Positions 33,601-40,985 of a DNA stretch of 51,958 nt are shown here, one piece after another. The notes under the pieces are model-generated. The model was given only the letters and a program-made list of their open reading frames with translations, did not search any database and had not been told where the DNA came from. This DNA is from a bacterium (GTDB lineage Bacteria; Planctomycetota; UBA1135; GCA-002686595). The stretch is from contig JAAELL010000585.1 in NCBI GenBank assembly GCA_024226735.1, positions 1-51,958 of the forward strand, in the 5' to 3' direction. Position 1 is the stretch's first letter; the number at the start of each line of letters is the position of its first letter. Position numbers and translations under genes: made by a program.

Positions 33601-33865
33601 CGAGACGGCTCGCATCGAGGGTCGCGTCGATCCCGCGCGCGTCGAGAAGGCGACGTTCAGCGGCGCCGTCTACATCGTCGAGCGCGATGGGATCACGTTC
33701 CGCACGAGCGTCGAGCTCGACGCGGACGGTCGCTTCGGACCGTTCGCGGTCCCCGCCGGCGCCGGGGTCCTGCGTGGCCCGCAGAGCGGCTTCCGCGATC
33801 CGGGAGAAGCGTGGGCCGAGCTCGAGCTCGGTGCGGGCGAGCAGCGGGTGCTCGACCTGCGATAG
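30653..33865 (+). CDS. ECF sigma factor fused to a membrane anchor and large extracytoplasmic region
   Basis: This single 1070-residue frame has three parts. Residues 15-175 are an ECF sigma factor: region 2 (WMRRLARRLVADAAVADDLV, then EDAWSRF) and region 4 (LAEPYRTTVMMRFYDDLSSA, then EIARRAGVPASTVRARLRRG). WMSALLPFAHP follows region 4, as in other planctomycete ECFs with C-terminal extensions. Residues 196-214 (MKLLLGTLIAAGALAAVWTL) form one membrane helix. Residues 300-1070 carry several carboxypeptidase-regulatory-like / Ig-fold repeats (HGRVVDSGGVGIEGALV; ITGTVVDPGGEPLPGLRIAF). The layout suggests a sigma factor tethered to the membrane and controlled from outside, perhaps released by proteolysis. 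An internal ATG at 31238 could give a membrane protein alone. ATG 30653 is chosen over the upstream frame. Confidence 0.85.
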   Translation: MSSSPPEPSTREIAVHSQWMRRLARRLVADAAVADDLVEDAWSRFDARRVRERTGYLATVVRSLALSRRRSERRRQRREAACARSEVLPSAGEVAARLEIARRVTEALEELAEPYRTTVMMRFYDDLSSAEIARRAGVPASTVRARLRRGLAKLRAHLDDGSDGRAGWMSALLPFAHPRSSAAATALTSVSLLVTMKLLLGTLIAAGALAAVWTLGTRDGAADASPAPLRGNGQTLADARSVTPRDDLPGARTDAAAAAASPVGPAAPMTRASTVRVSARGVTDAGEPIHGAWLHLRRAPDDRARSASDGLLALEVERERFARLAESGSQAQVAGRVDVRVGAAGRRTRNLRAQFVEGAAVLELGDVTLVHGGVVHGRVVDSGGVGIEGALVAYGVPADTSLDASVHERRGPRDLDPSPRAGIEPALLCTTGLGGAFRLDGVPVGHGTAWARTATSLWAFSAPVGVRAGEEVAGVELVVRDAPDEVITGTVVDPGGEPLPGLRIAFERSEDSQGWINVHTDTSGSFFFVPPDGAAHDARVPAPSWEWEDQRRAAIAAGTHDLVIAFERSEWLFVEARGVDGAPLAGGQVTGLLATGPTDRALRRCESPLDAEGRGRLRRPAVALRVRVEAPGYRAVLLGPFAPEAFPDPLRVSLEPVSALVGTVWLPDGRPAAGARVSLHRGAGDADERHRLSHQVWSGDRDAFVYEVMIDPKAGVTADGEGRYRLPLPGVDVAAEGEVARPAGGLAGIGYAGGSTQVSGGEPRERWYVHASARGLATVTSGPHRFEAQREHEIELRLPPGGAIAGRLILEGGGSPTGWTAYAADGRAQVAEAPVGEDGAFRFDELHAGGWQVRVFEPGRRYSPVGGRVRTDRTVVPDVEVAAGRTVEYEHVAVARAAARLAGRLWVDGAAPGALRVVVRTTTSRASITSYETTLDPDGQFEVKLEPGLATSVVVHGDVGGASLFLSAKVEVGRGDNAWSYDLETARIEGRVDPARVEKATFSGAVYIVERDGITFRTSVELDADGRFGPFAVPAGAGVLRGPQSGFRDPGEAWAELELGAGEQRVLDLR

Positions 33866-33875
33866 AGGTCCTGCG

Positions 33876-34370
33876 CTAGCCGTTGTCGAACCGGAACACG
33901 GCCTTGCTGCCGAAGGCGTGTTCCTCCTCCGTCTCGCGCACGTCACCCGTCGCGCAGGCCGGTAGCGTCTTGCGCCAGAACGCGATGTTGCGCCGCGCGT
34001 TCGGGTAGCTCACGACCTCCCGTGAGCCGCGGTGCGGTTCGATTCCCAGCTGCGCCGCCTGCTGCGCGATGCCCGTTCCTCGAAACGACCTCGAGACGAA
34101 GAACTCGTACACCGTGAAGTCGGTGCCTGCCGTGGGAACGTAGGGCTCGCTCGAGATGTGGCTCCTCGTCGTGCCTCCACCGGACCTGACGTCGGTCACG
34201 TGGTGTGGGTCGGCGGGCACCGAGCCGCGCGGGACCCGCAGGATGCAGCCGCCGAGGTGGTCGGGCTCGACCTCGTCCGCGGTGCTCTGGCAGGCGCTGG
34301 ACAGGAGGAGCGCCAGTCCCAGGAGGCAGACCCGTGGCCGGACGCGGTCGTGCCTGTCGAGATCGTCCAC
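33876..34370 (-). pseudogene. Lipoprotein signal joined to a GNAT acetyltransferase C-terminus
   Basis: The frame is open for 164 codons but looks chimeric. Residues 12-27 (PRVCLLGLALLLSSAC) are a lipoprotein signal with lipobox LSSAC. From about residue 85 the sequence reads as the second half of a GNAT acetyltransferase: VYEFFVSRSFRGTGIAQQAA with the acetyl-CoA-binding RxxGxA-like turn, then SYPNARRNIAFWRKTL. The N-terminal half of the GNAT fold is absent. A cytoplasmic enzyme with an export signal is not expected, so I read this as a deletion fusion of two genes. GTG 34370 lies three bases after the stop of the LamG gene, so it may still be translated. Confidence 0.5.
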
Positions 34371-34373
34371 TTG

Positions 34374-35537
34374 CTACTGGAACGCCACGCTGACCGCGTC
34401 GGTCAGGTTGTTCGTGTTCCCGATGTCCCGGTACCAGCACTGGAAGTTCCACGTGTCACCGGGGAGCACGGCCTGAACCGGGTTCACCGGGATCGACGTC
34501 AAGTCGACGGCGAGCGTGCCGCTCGGTCCCTGGAAGATCTGCGACTGCTGGTGGAACGGACCGAGGCCGCCGCCGAGGCACAGAATCCCCGACGAGCCCG
34601 GCGGGTTGACGAAGCCCTGGGTCTGGCTCGAAAGGAAGAAGGCGAACTGCCCTGGCGGGAGCTGGTCGGCAACGAGCGTCAGGTCGTTCAGGAGCACGGC
34701 GCTCGAGCCCTCCGCGGTGATGGCGCCCGCGAGCCCCGAGCTGTTCGGGATCGCCGGGCCGCAGTAGCTGGTGCCGACGACGCTGCCGGCGCCACCGGGA
34801 CCCGCGGCGTAGCTTCCCGCGACCGCGCTTGCGTCCAAGACTTCGCCGTACAGGCGGAACTCGGTCATCGTCCCGCCGAAGTTGGGATTCGCGGACCATT
34901 GCGAGCGGCCGAGCCAGTTGTTGACGTCGTTGATTCCCGACAGGTCCATGGTGATGGGCGTCGAGCTCTGGAAGATGCCGTCGACGTACAGGGACATCGA
35001 GTCGTTCGCGCCGTCGAACACGAAGGCGTAGTGGACCATCGTCGCGGTCGCGGTGGCGGAGTTCGCGTACACCTTGATCGAGGTCGTGCCGCCGGCCAGC
35101 ACGGCGCCCGTCGGCACGGCATTGGTGCCATCCTCGGGCGTCAGCACGATGTACGTGAGCCCGTTGCCCTGGTTGCCCGGACCGCCCGAGCTGTCGCCGA
35201 AGTCGAAGATGCGCTGCCAGGCCACACCGCCACCCCAGTCGACCCAGGCCTCGAAAGTCGCATCGACGAGCCCGGTCAACAGGTTCGGGGGCAGCTCGAC
35301 GTAGTCGTCGACCCCATCGAAGATCAGCGTGCCGGTGCCCCCGAGGGTCGCGCCACCGAGCACCGTCCCGTCGGCGCCGCCGACCGAATCGACCAGGACC
35401 GTGCCGCTCCCGTCGAAGCTGTAGCGGTGCAGGAGCTGGGCTTGTGCCGGCCCGGACATGAACCACGCGCACACGATGGCGGTGAGCGGGAGTCGGAGAC
35501 TGGCGTCGAGACGGCTCTTGCGGAGGGCGCGATCCAT
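34374..35537 (-). CDS. Secreted LamG-domain protein with shared C-terminal module
   Basis: ATG 35537 is preceded by AGGAG and opens a signal peptide cleaved near AQAQ. Residues 35-245 are a LamG/concanavalin-like lectin domain (LLHRYSFDGSG; VDDYVELPPNLLTGLVDATF; SMSLYVDGIFQSS; LGRSQWSANPNFGGTMTEFR). Residues 255-387 are the beta-rich C-terminal module seen on other secreted proteins here. It runs from SYCGPAIPNSSGLAG through FAFFLSSQTQGFVNPPGSSG and LCLGGGLGPF to NFQCWYRDIGN and VSVAFQ. It is probably extracellular or surface-exposed and glycan- or protein-binding. Confidence 0.85.
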   Translation of the reverse strand: MDRALRKSRLDASLRLPLTAIVCAWFMSGPAQAQLLHRYSFDGSGTVLVDSVGGADGTVLGGATLGGTGTLIFDGVDDYVELPPNLLTGLVDATFEAWVDWGGGVAWQRIFDFGDSSGGPGNQGNGLTYIVLTPEDGTNAVPTGAVLAGGTTSIKVYANSATATATMVHYAFVFDGANDSMSLYVDGIFQSSTPITMDLSGINDVNNWLGRSQWSANPNFGGTMTEFRLYGEVLDASAVAGSYAAGPGGAGSVVGTSYCGPAIPNSSGLAGAITAEGSSAVLLNDLTLVADQLPPGQFAFFLSSQTQGFVNPPGSSGILCLGGGLGPFHQQSQIFQGPSGTLAVDLTSIPVNPVQAVLPGDTWNFQCWYRDIGNTNNLTDAVSVAFQ

Positions 35538-35673
35538 GGTTAGCTCCTGGGTTGGCCCTCATCTTGCCGCAAGAGCGCGAGAGGAGCCACCGCACGCGGA
35601 TCACGAGTTTTCTCACACCGCTCCGAAGCCCGTTTACGTCCTAGTGTGGTGTGATTCCTTTTGAACTCGCTTC

Positions 35674-37266
35674 CTACCACCCGATCGCGATCTGCACCGC
35701 GTTCGTCACCTCGAAGCTCGTCGACGTCGAGAGCGTCGCCGCCTGTGCGGTCAGCGGGAATCCGACCAAGGCGAAGTCGCTCGGCAGCAGAACGTTGCCC
35801 GAGTTCCACGAGCCCGCGACGTTCGTCGTGAACGGGACGTTGATGAAGCCGGTGGTGAACAGCCGGCACGGTCCCGCGCCGATCAGCGTCCCGCCAGGGA
35901 TGTCGGCACCGATCAGCAGCGCGCCCGGCCGGAATACCGGACCGCCCACGACGTTGAAGACGATGTTCGCGCCCGGGGTGGGCGTGCCGGTGACGGTCAG
36001 GCTCGGCAGGGTGGCGACCGTCCCGCACGGCGCACCGACGCTGACGAGGCTCAGGTCGGGGCCGCCGCTGTAGATCCACGAGCGCACGGTGCCGGTGTTG
36101 CCCGCGGCGATGTCGGCGATCCCGTTGCCGTCGGCGTCGCCGATGACGTCGACGCTCGAGAACTGGCCGGTGGGGGCGACGAACGGGATGCTGCGCAGCA
36201 TCGTGCCGGTCGCACCGTTCAGCACGCGGATCGGGCCGGCGGTGCCGGTCGCGACGACGTCGGGGACGCCGTCGCCGTCGACGTCTTCCCCGGCACCGAG
36301 CTTCAGGCCCATGTTCTCGCCTGCGTTCAGGCCCGTGTAGACCGCGAGCACGTTGGAGTTGTCGCGCACCTCGACGAGCCCGAGGCCGCCGAGGGCGAAG
36401 GGCGAGCTGACGGCCAGCTCGGACTCGCCGTCCCCGTCGATGTCGCCGACGAGCGACAGCACTTCGCCGTAGCGGTTGTCGAAGCCGGTCCACGTCGCGA
36501 CCTGCGCGCCGCTCATCCCGTCGAAGACGCGCACGCGGCCGTTGGGGGCGGAGCACGCGTAGTCCGGGTCGCCGTCGCCGTCGAAGTCTCCGGCCGAGCT
36601 GACGGCCAGGCCGAGCACGTTGTTGTGCGTGCGCACGACCGCGCCCGTCACCGCGTCGAAGACCGTGACGCGGTTGAGCTGCCCGACCAGGATGTTGATG
36701 TTGCCGTTGCCCGTCAGGTCACCCGCACCGGCCACCGCCGCGCCGAAGAGGTTGAAGGCGCTCGTTCCCGTGAGCGTCAGGATCGACGTGCCGCTCGGTC
36801 CGGCGAGCACCTGCACCTCACCGAGCGAGTTGACGCGGCAAGTACCGCCCTGCACGCGCGAGGCGAAGGGGGCGCCGACGATGACGTCGTCGAAGCCGTC
36901 CCCGTTGACGTCTCCCGCCGCGCCGACCGCGTTCCCGAGCCGGTCGCCCGAGAGCGTGCCGGGAAAGGTGCACGTGAAGTAGCTGCCCTGACCGCTGACC
37001 GCCGCCAGGATCTGGTTGCTCGCTCCGGAGACGACCGTCACGCGCCCGGCGTCGACGCCTGCGGTCGTGTCCAGGTCCGCGCCGACGACGTAGTCGGCTC
37101 GACCGTCGTTGTTGAAGTCACCGGCTCTACTGATCGAGATGCCGTGGCGCGAACCGGCTGCGCCCTGCTGTTGGTTCATGATGCGGTTCGATTGGGCGGT
37201 GCTCGCCCCCGCGGTCAGAGTGGAGAGGGCGAGGATCAGGAGCGAGTGCTTGATCGTGTTGTTCAT
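35674..37266 (-). CDS. Secreted FG-GAP / integrin-like beta-propeller protein
   Basis: The 530-residue exported protein starts MNNTIKHSLLILALSTLTAG with cleavage near STAQ. About seven FG-GAP repeats follow, each with an aspartate-rich calcium loop: DFNNDGRADYVVGA, DVNGDGFDDVIVGAP, DFDGDGDPDYACSAP, DIDGDGESELAVSSP, DVDGDGVPDVVATG and DADGNGIADIAAG. They would close a calcium-stabilised propeller. The last 120 residues are a separate beta domain (VGAPCGTVATLPSLTVTGTP; GPCRLFTTGFINVPFTTN) ending QIAIGW, related in layout to the C-terminal domains of its neighbours. It is probably a surface or matrix protein. Confidence 0.9.
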   Translation of the reverse strand: MNNTIKHSLLILALSTLTAGASTAQSNRIMNQQQGAAGSRHGISISRAGDFNNDGRADYVVGADLDTTAGVDAGRVTVVSGASNQILAAVSGQGSYFTCTFPGTLSGDRLGNAVGAAGDVNGDGFDDVIVGAPFASRVQGGTCRVNSLGEVQVLAGPSGTSILTLTGTSAFNLFGAAVAGAGDLTGNGNINILVGQLNRVTVFDAVTGAVVRTHNNVLGLAVSSAGDFDGDGDPDYACSAPNGRVRVFDGMSGAQVATWTGFDNRYGEVLSLVGDIDGDGESELAVSSPFALGGLGLVEVRDNSNVLAVYTGLNAGENMGLKLGAGEDVDGDGVPDVVATGTAGPIRVLNGATGTMLRSIPFVAPTGQFSSVDVIGDADGNGIADIAAGNTGTVRSWIYSGGPDLSLVSVGAPCGTVATLPSLTVTGTPTPGANIVFNVVGGPVFRPGALLIGADIPGGTLIGAGPCRLFTTGFINVPFTTNVAGSWNSGNVLLPSDFALVGFPLTAQAATLSTSTSFEVTNAVQIAIGW

Positions 37267-37352
37267 GACAGAGAGTCGGGTGGAAGGGCCGTATCTCTGT
37301 CGGCGGAGGCGGGCGCCCGTTCGTGCGCTCTAGCCCGTGGATTTGTTCGCGC

Positions 37353-37986
37353 TCAGGGGAACAGGACCGACACGGCGCCGGTGAAGTTGCTCGTCGGACC
37401 CGGGTTCGCGTCCCGGAACCAGCATTGGAAGTTCCAGGTCTCGCCCGCGAGGACGGCGCGCGCCGCCCGGGCCGCTGACGAACCCCTGCGTCTGGCCCGC
37501 CAGCATGTAGCCGAACCGGTTCGGCGGGAGGTCGAGCGCGAGGAGGCCGAGGTCATTGGCCGCCAGGGACGTCGATCCCGACGTGCTGATGCGTGCCGGA
37601 ATGCCGAGGCTGCTCGGGGCCGAAGAGCAGTAGGGCGTCCCGACGTCTGTAAAGATGTCGACGGACGACGAATAGAAGCACGAAGTGCAGCAACAGAACG
37701 CCTGGCCGCCAGCGAGGAACAGCCGCTCGTTCAAAACCGTGACCGCGGTCGCGGTCCTCCCCTCGACCAGCGTCGTCGAGGTCCAGGTGTCGGAGTAGGC
37801 GTCGTACACGTCGACGGCGTCGGTCGTTCCCTGTTTGCCCGCGCCACCCGCGAAGACGGCGAAGCGGCCATGTGCCGCGGCAGCGACCGCGGCACGTTCG
37901 CTCGAGAGGGTCGCGCTCGACCATTGCGCGTGTGCGGAGGAGGTGAGGGCGGGCAAGAGGGCGATTGCGAGGCGGAGCGGATGCAT
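37353..37986 (-). pseudogene. Kelch-type secreted protein, frameshifted by a C-terminal deletion
   Basis: From ATG 37986 the frame reads a signal peptide (MHPLRLAIALLPALTSSAHA) and two to three Kelch repeats (RFAVFAGGAGKQGTTDAVDV; LFLAGGQAF). It then enters the shared C-terminal module (YCSSAPSSLGIPARISTSGS; YMLAGQTQGFVSGPGGAR) and runs out of frame near 37470. In the next frame the module resumes as AVLAGETWNFQCWFRDANPG and NFTGAVSVLFP, stopping at 37353. The LamG neighbour has about 40 more residues between GFV and GDTWNFQCWYRD. A deletion there, with a frame change, explains the break. The cysteine cluster AFCCCTSCF is unusual. Confidence 0.75.
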
Positions 37987-38147
37987 GGCGCGCTTCCTTG
38001 CGAGGACGGGTGAGCCTTCCCATCTTGTCATTGCCCGCAGATGGGCGGTACCGGGACCCGAGTCCACGAGCAAACGAGTGACCCATCTCGCTATGCTGTC
38101 AGCGCGCCGCCACCCGATTCGAGCGGCGGTTTCCGTCTCCAAAGCAG

Positions 38148-39026
38148 GTGCTACCCGTGATCGTTCCGCATACCTCCCGAGACCAGATTCTCTCCAAGCT
38201 TCGGGCGAAGCGCGACCAAGGCCGGCCGATCTGGATCGCGAGTGCCGGCAGTGGTCTCGTGGCGAAGCTGCTCGAGAGCGCTGGCGTCGACTGCATCAAC
38301 ACGTTCTCTGGCGCGCGGCTGCGTGCGAACGGGATGGGGACGATGTCGATGCTGTGGCCGATCCTGGACTCGAACAAGCAGACCCTCGACTACACATCGC
38401 AGGACATCCTCCCGGCCATGACCGGCGACGCGTTCGTCTGTGCCTGCATGAACCCGAACGACCCGCTGCGCGACATGGGGCTCGTGATCGAGCAGCTCAA
38501 GGCGATGGGGGTCTACTCGGTGTCGAACATCGGACCTTCGATCAGCTACGTCGACAAGGACAGCCAGATCTACAAGGTCCTGAACAAGAGCGGAGTGACC
38601 TTCGAGAACGAGGTCGAGTTCCTGAAGGTGGCCAAGGAGAAGGGCATGGTCACGATCGGCCTCGCCTTCGACGAGGAGGACAGCCGCCAGCTCGTCCGTG
38701 ACGCGCAGCCGGACGTCTTCTGCTTCCACGCGGGGACGACCAAGGGGGGGCTGAAGGGCTACGACTCCGGCGAGACGATCGAGGAGACCGCGCGGCGCAC
38801 CGAGAGCGCCCACCAACAGTTGCGCGACCTCGCGCCCGGCGTCCTCCTCGTCGCCCACGGCGCCGCCATGGAGACGCCGGAGGATGCACAGTTCCTGCTC
38901 GACAACACGACGTGCGACGGGTTCTGGACGGGCTCCTCGACGGAGCGCCTGCCGATCGAGCGCGCAGTAACCGAGACCGCGCAGCAGTTCGCCGCGCTCC
39001 AGTTCCCCGCGGCCAGGAGGTCTTGA
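38148..39026 (+). CDS. Phosphoenolpyruvate-hydrolase-like TIM-barrel protein
   Basis: The 292-residue protein belongs to the PEP-hydrolase-like / 'TIM-barrel signal transduction' family (PF09370 type). Characteristic parts are GRPIWIASAGSGLVAKLLES, GVDCINTFSGARLRANG, MTGDAFVCACMNPNDPLRD, VSNIGPSISYVDKDSQIYKV and LLVAHGAAMETPEDAQFLLD. The reaction is not firmly established for the family. GTG 38148 or GTG 38157 is the start; GCAGGTG lies just upstream of the second. The next gene starts two bases after its stop. The same two domains are fused in one chain in some plants and bacteria (Tm-1 proteins), with the order reversed. Confidence 0.85.
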   Translation: MLPVIVPHTSRDQILSKLRAKRDQGRPIWIASAGSGLVAKLLESAGVDCINTFSGARLRANGMGTMSMLWPILDSNKQTLDYTSQDILPAMTGDAFVCACMNPNDPLRDMGLVIEQLKAMGVYSVSNIGPSISYVDKDSQIYKVLNKSGVTFENEVEFLKVAKEKGMVTIGLAFDEEDSRQLVRDAQPDVFCFHAGTTKGGLKGYDSGETIEETARRTESAHQQLRDLAPGVLLVAHGAAMETPEDAQFLLDNTTCDGFWTGSSTERLPIERAVTETAQQFAALQFPAARRS

Positions 39027-39028
39027 CG

Positions 39029-40255
39029 ATGACTCAGCCGAAGGTGATTGCGGTCCTCGCGACGCTCGATACCAAGGGCGACGAGGCGAGCTACATCCGC
39101 GAGCAGCTCGAGAAGCTCGGCAGCGCCGCGCTCGTGTGCGACATGGGCGTCGTCGGTTCGCCGAGCGCTACGGCCGACGTGACGCGCGAGGAGCTCGCGA
39201 GCGCCGGCGGCACGCCGCTCGAGGAGCTCCTGAAGGACCCGACGCGCGAGGCCGCGGCGCCGGTGATGATCGCGGGAGCGATTCAGGTCCTGCGCGAGAA
39301 GGTCGAAGCCGGGACGGTTCACGGCGTGATCGGCCTCGGTGGATTCCAGGGCACGTCCGCTTGCTCACAGGTCATGCGCGCCCTGCCGTACGGCCTGCCG
39401 AAGATCATGGTCTCGACGGCCGCCTCGGGCGACACCTCGAGCTACGTCGACATCAAGGACATCACGATGATGTTCTCGGTGGGGGACATCCTCGGGCTCA
39501 ATCCGTTCACGCGCAAGATCCTCGCCAATGCCGCGGGTGCAGCCCACGGCATGGCGCAGGTCGAGGTGTCGATCGAGGCTCAGGCGCGGGACAAGCCCCT
39601 GATCGGGATGTCGAACCTCGGCGTCCTGACCCAAGGCGCCCTGGTCGCGCTCGAGCACTTCGCCGAGCACGGCTACGAGGTCATCGTGTTCCACGCCATC
39701 GGCTCGGGCGGCCGCGCGATGGAACAGATGATGAAGGAGGGCATCATCGGCGCCGTGTTCGACTACGCGATGGGAGAGATCGCCGACGAGGTCTACGGGG
39801 TCCTGCGCGCCGGCGGTCCGGAGCGGCTCACCGTGGCCGGCGATCTCGGCCTGCCCCAGGTCCTGTGTCCGGGGGGCGCGGAGCACCTCGGCATCCTCGT
39901 CGAGCCGAATGTGGTTCCGGACGAGTGGAAGGACCACAACCACGTCTTTCACAGCCCCGTCGTGTTCGTGCCGCGCCTTGGCGCCGACGAGTTCTCGCGG
40001 GTCGCGCACGACATCAACAAGCGGCTGCAGCACACCAAGGGCAACGCGGTCCTGATGCTTCCGACGGACGGGACGGGCAGCTACGCCCGGCCGGGCGGCG
40101 ACCTGCGCGACGCTGACAGCGACGCTGCGTTCTTCGCGGCGCTGAAGGACGGACTGCCGCCCGGCATCGAGGTCGTCGAGCGTGCGACGCACGCCGAGGA
40201 CCCGGCGTTCGTGAAGGAGTGCGTCGAGCGGCTGATCGCGTTGATCGAGTCGTAG
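39029..40255 (+). CDS. Tm-1-like ATP-binding (UPF0261) protein
   Basis: The 408-residue protein is a full-length UPF0261/Tm-1-like ATP-binding domain. Signatures include VIAVLATLDTKGDEASYIRE at the start, VIGLGGFQGTSACSQVMRAL, PKIMVSTAASGDTSSYVDI and VFHAIGSGGRAMEQMM. The family takes its name from the tomato Tm-1 resistance protein; the bacterial function is unknown. AGGAGG lies ten bases before ATG 39029, inside the end of the previous gene. Tight spacing and the known fusion indicate the two proteins act together. Confidence 0.9.
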   Translation: MTQPKVIAVLATLDTKGDEASYIREQLEKLGSAALVCDMGVVGSPSATADVTREELASAGGTPLEELLKDPTREAAAPVMIAGAIQVLREKVEAGTVHGVIGLGGFQGTSACSQVMRALPYGLPKIMVSTAASGDTSSYVDIKDITMMFSVGDILGLNPFTRKILANAAGAAHGMAQVEVSIEAQARDKPLIGMSNLGVLTQGALVALEHFAEHGYEVIVFHAIGSGGRAMEQMMKEGIIGAVFDYAMGEIADEVYGVLRAGGPERLTVAGDLGLPQVLCPGGAEHLGILVEPNVVPDEWKDHNHVFHSPVVFVPRLGADEFSRVAHDINKRLQHTKGNAVLMLPTDGTGSYARPGGDLRDADSDAAFFAALKDGLPPGIEVVERATHAEDPAFVKECVERLIALIES

Positions 40256-40286
40256 TCCCGCGGAACCCCCACACCACAGACAAGCC

Positions 40287-40847
40287 ATGGCAACCACCCT
40301 GACTCGGTTCCTTCTTCCCGCGGCGATCGTCGCTACTCTCCTGTTCGCCGCCGCGACGTCGCCGACGCCACAAGAGGGCGACTCCGAGTTCTCGCGCGCG
40401 ACGATCGACGTCGGCGTCGTGGTGAGCGACCTCGAGAAGTCGGCGGCGTTCTACAAGGACGTCATCGGCTTCGCGGAGGTGCCCGGATTCAGTTTGGGCG
40501 AGGAGTTCTGCCGCGACGCCGGCCTGACCGACGGCCATGGGCTGAAGGTGCGGGTGCTCATGCTCGCCCAAGACGCGGCCGCGACGCGACTCAAGCTCAT
40601 GTCGCCCGCCGAAGTGAAGATGAAGCCGTCGGACAACGCGTTCGTGCACTCGCAGCTGGGATTCAGCTACATCACCGTGCACGCCAAGAGCCTCGCGCCC
40701 GTGCTGGAGCGGCTGGAGAAAGCGGGCGTGGCGACCCTGGCCAAGGGCCCTATCCCGCTTCCGGGGGTGGTAGGCGATGGACCGCACCTCGCGGTGGTTC
40801 GCGATCCGGACGGCAACCTCGTGGAGTTGATAGGGGTCCTGAAGTGA
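40287..40847 (+). CDS. Exported VOC (glyoxalase-fold) protein
   Basis: The 186-residue protein has an N-terminal hydrophobic segment (LLPAAIVATLLFAAATS), so it is probably exported or membrane-anchored, which is unusual for this fold. Residues 35-186 form one VOC unit: IDVGVVVSDLEKSAAFYKDV, GFAEVPGF and VVRDPDGNLVELIGVLK. The terminal glutamate is a typical metal ligand position. VOC proteins include glyoxalases, dioxygenases and resistance proteins; the substrate is unknown. It is 31 bases after the Tm-1-like gene and could be the last gene of that unit. Confidence 0.82.
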   Translation: MATTLTRFLLPAAIVATLLFAAATSPTPQEGDSEFSRATIDVGVVVSDLEKSAAFYKDVIGFAEVPGFSLGEEFCRDAGLTDGHGLKVRVLMLAQDAAATRLKLMSPAEVKMKPSDNAFVHSQLGFSYITVHAKSLAPVLERLEKAGVATLAKGPIPLPGVVGDGPHLAVVRDPDGNLVELIGVLK

Positions 40848-40985
40848 TCGCCGCGTGCGCCGCTCGCGCAGTCTGCTAGCATCGCGGTTCCTTCTCCGAG
40901 CGAGCGTCGTGGAGCGCAGCCGGAAGCGGGACCCAACCTGCATGGTATTGCAGGCGGCGATACAAGAAGCGCCGCTACCTCCGCA

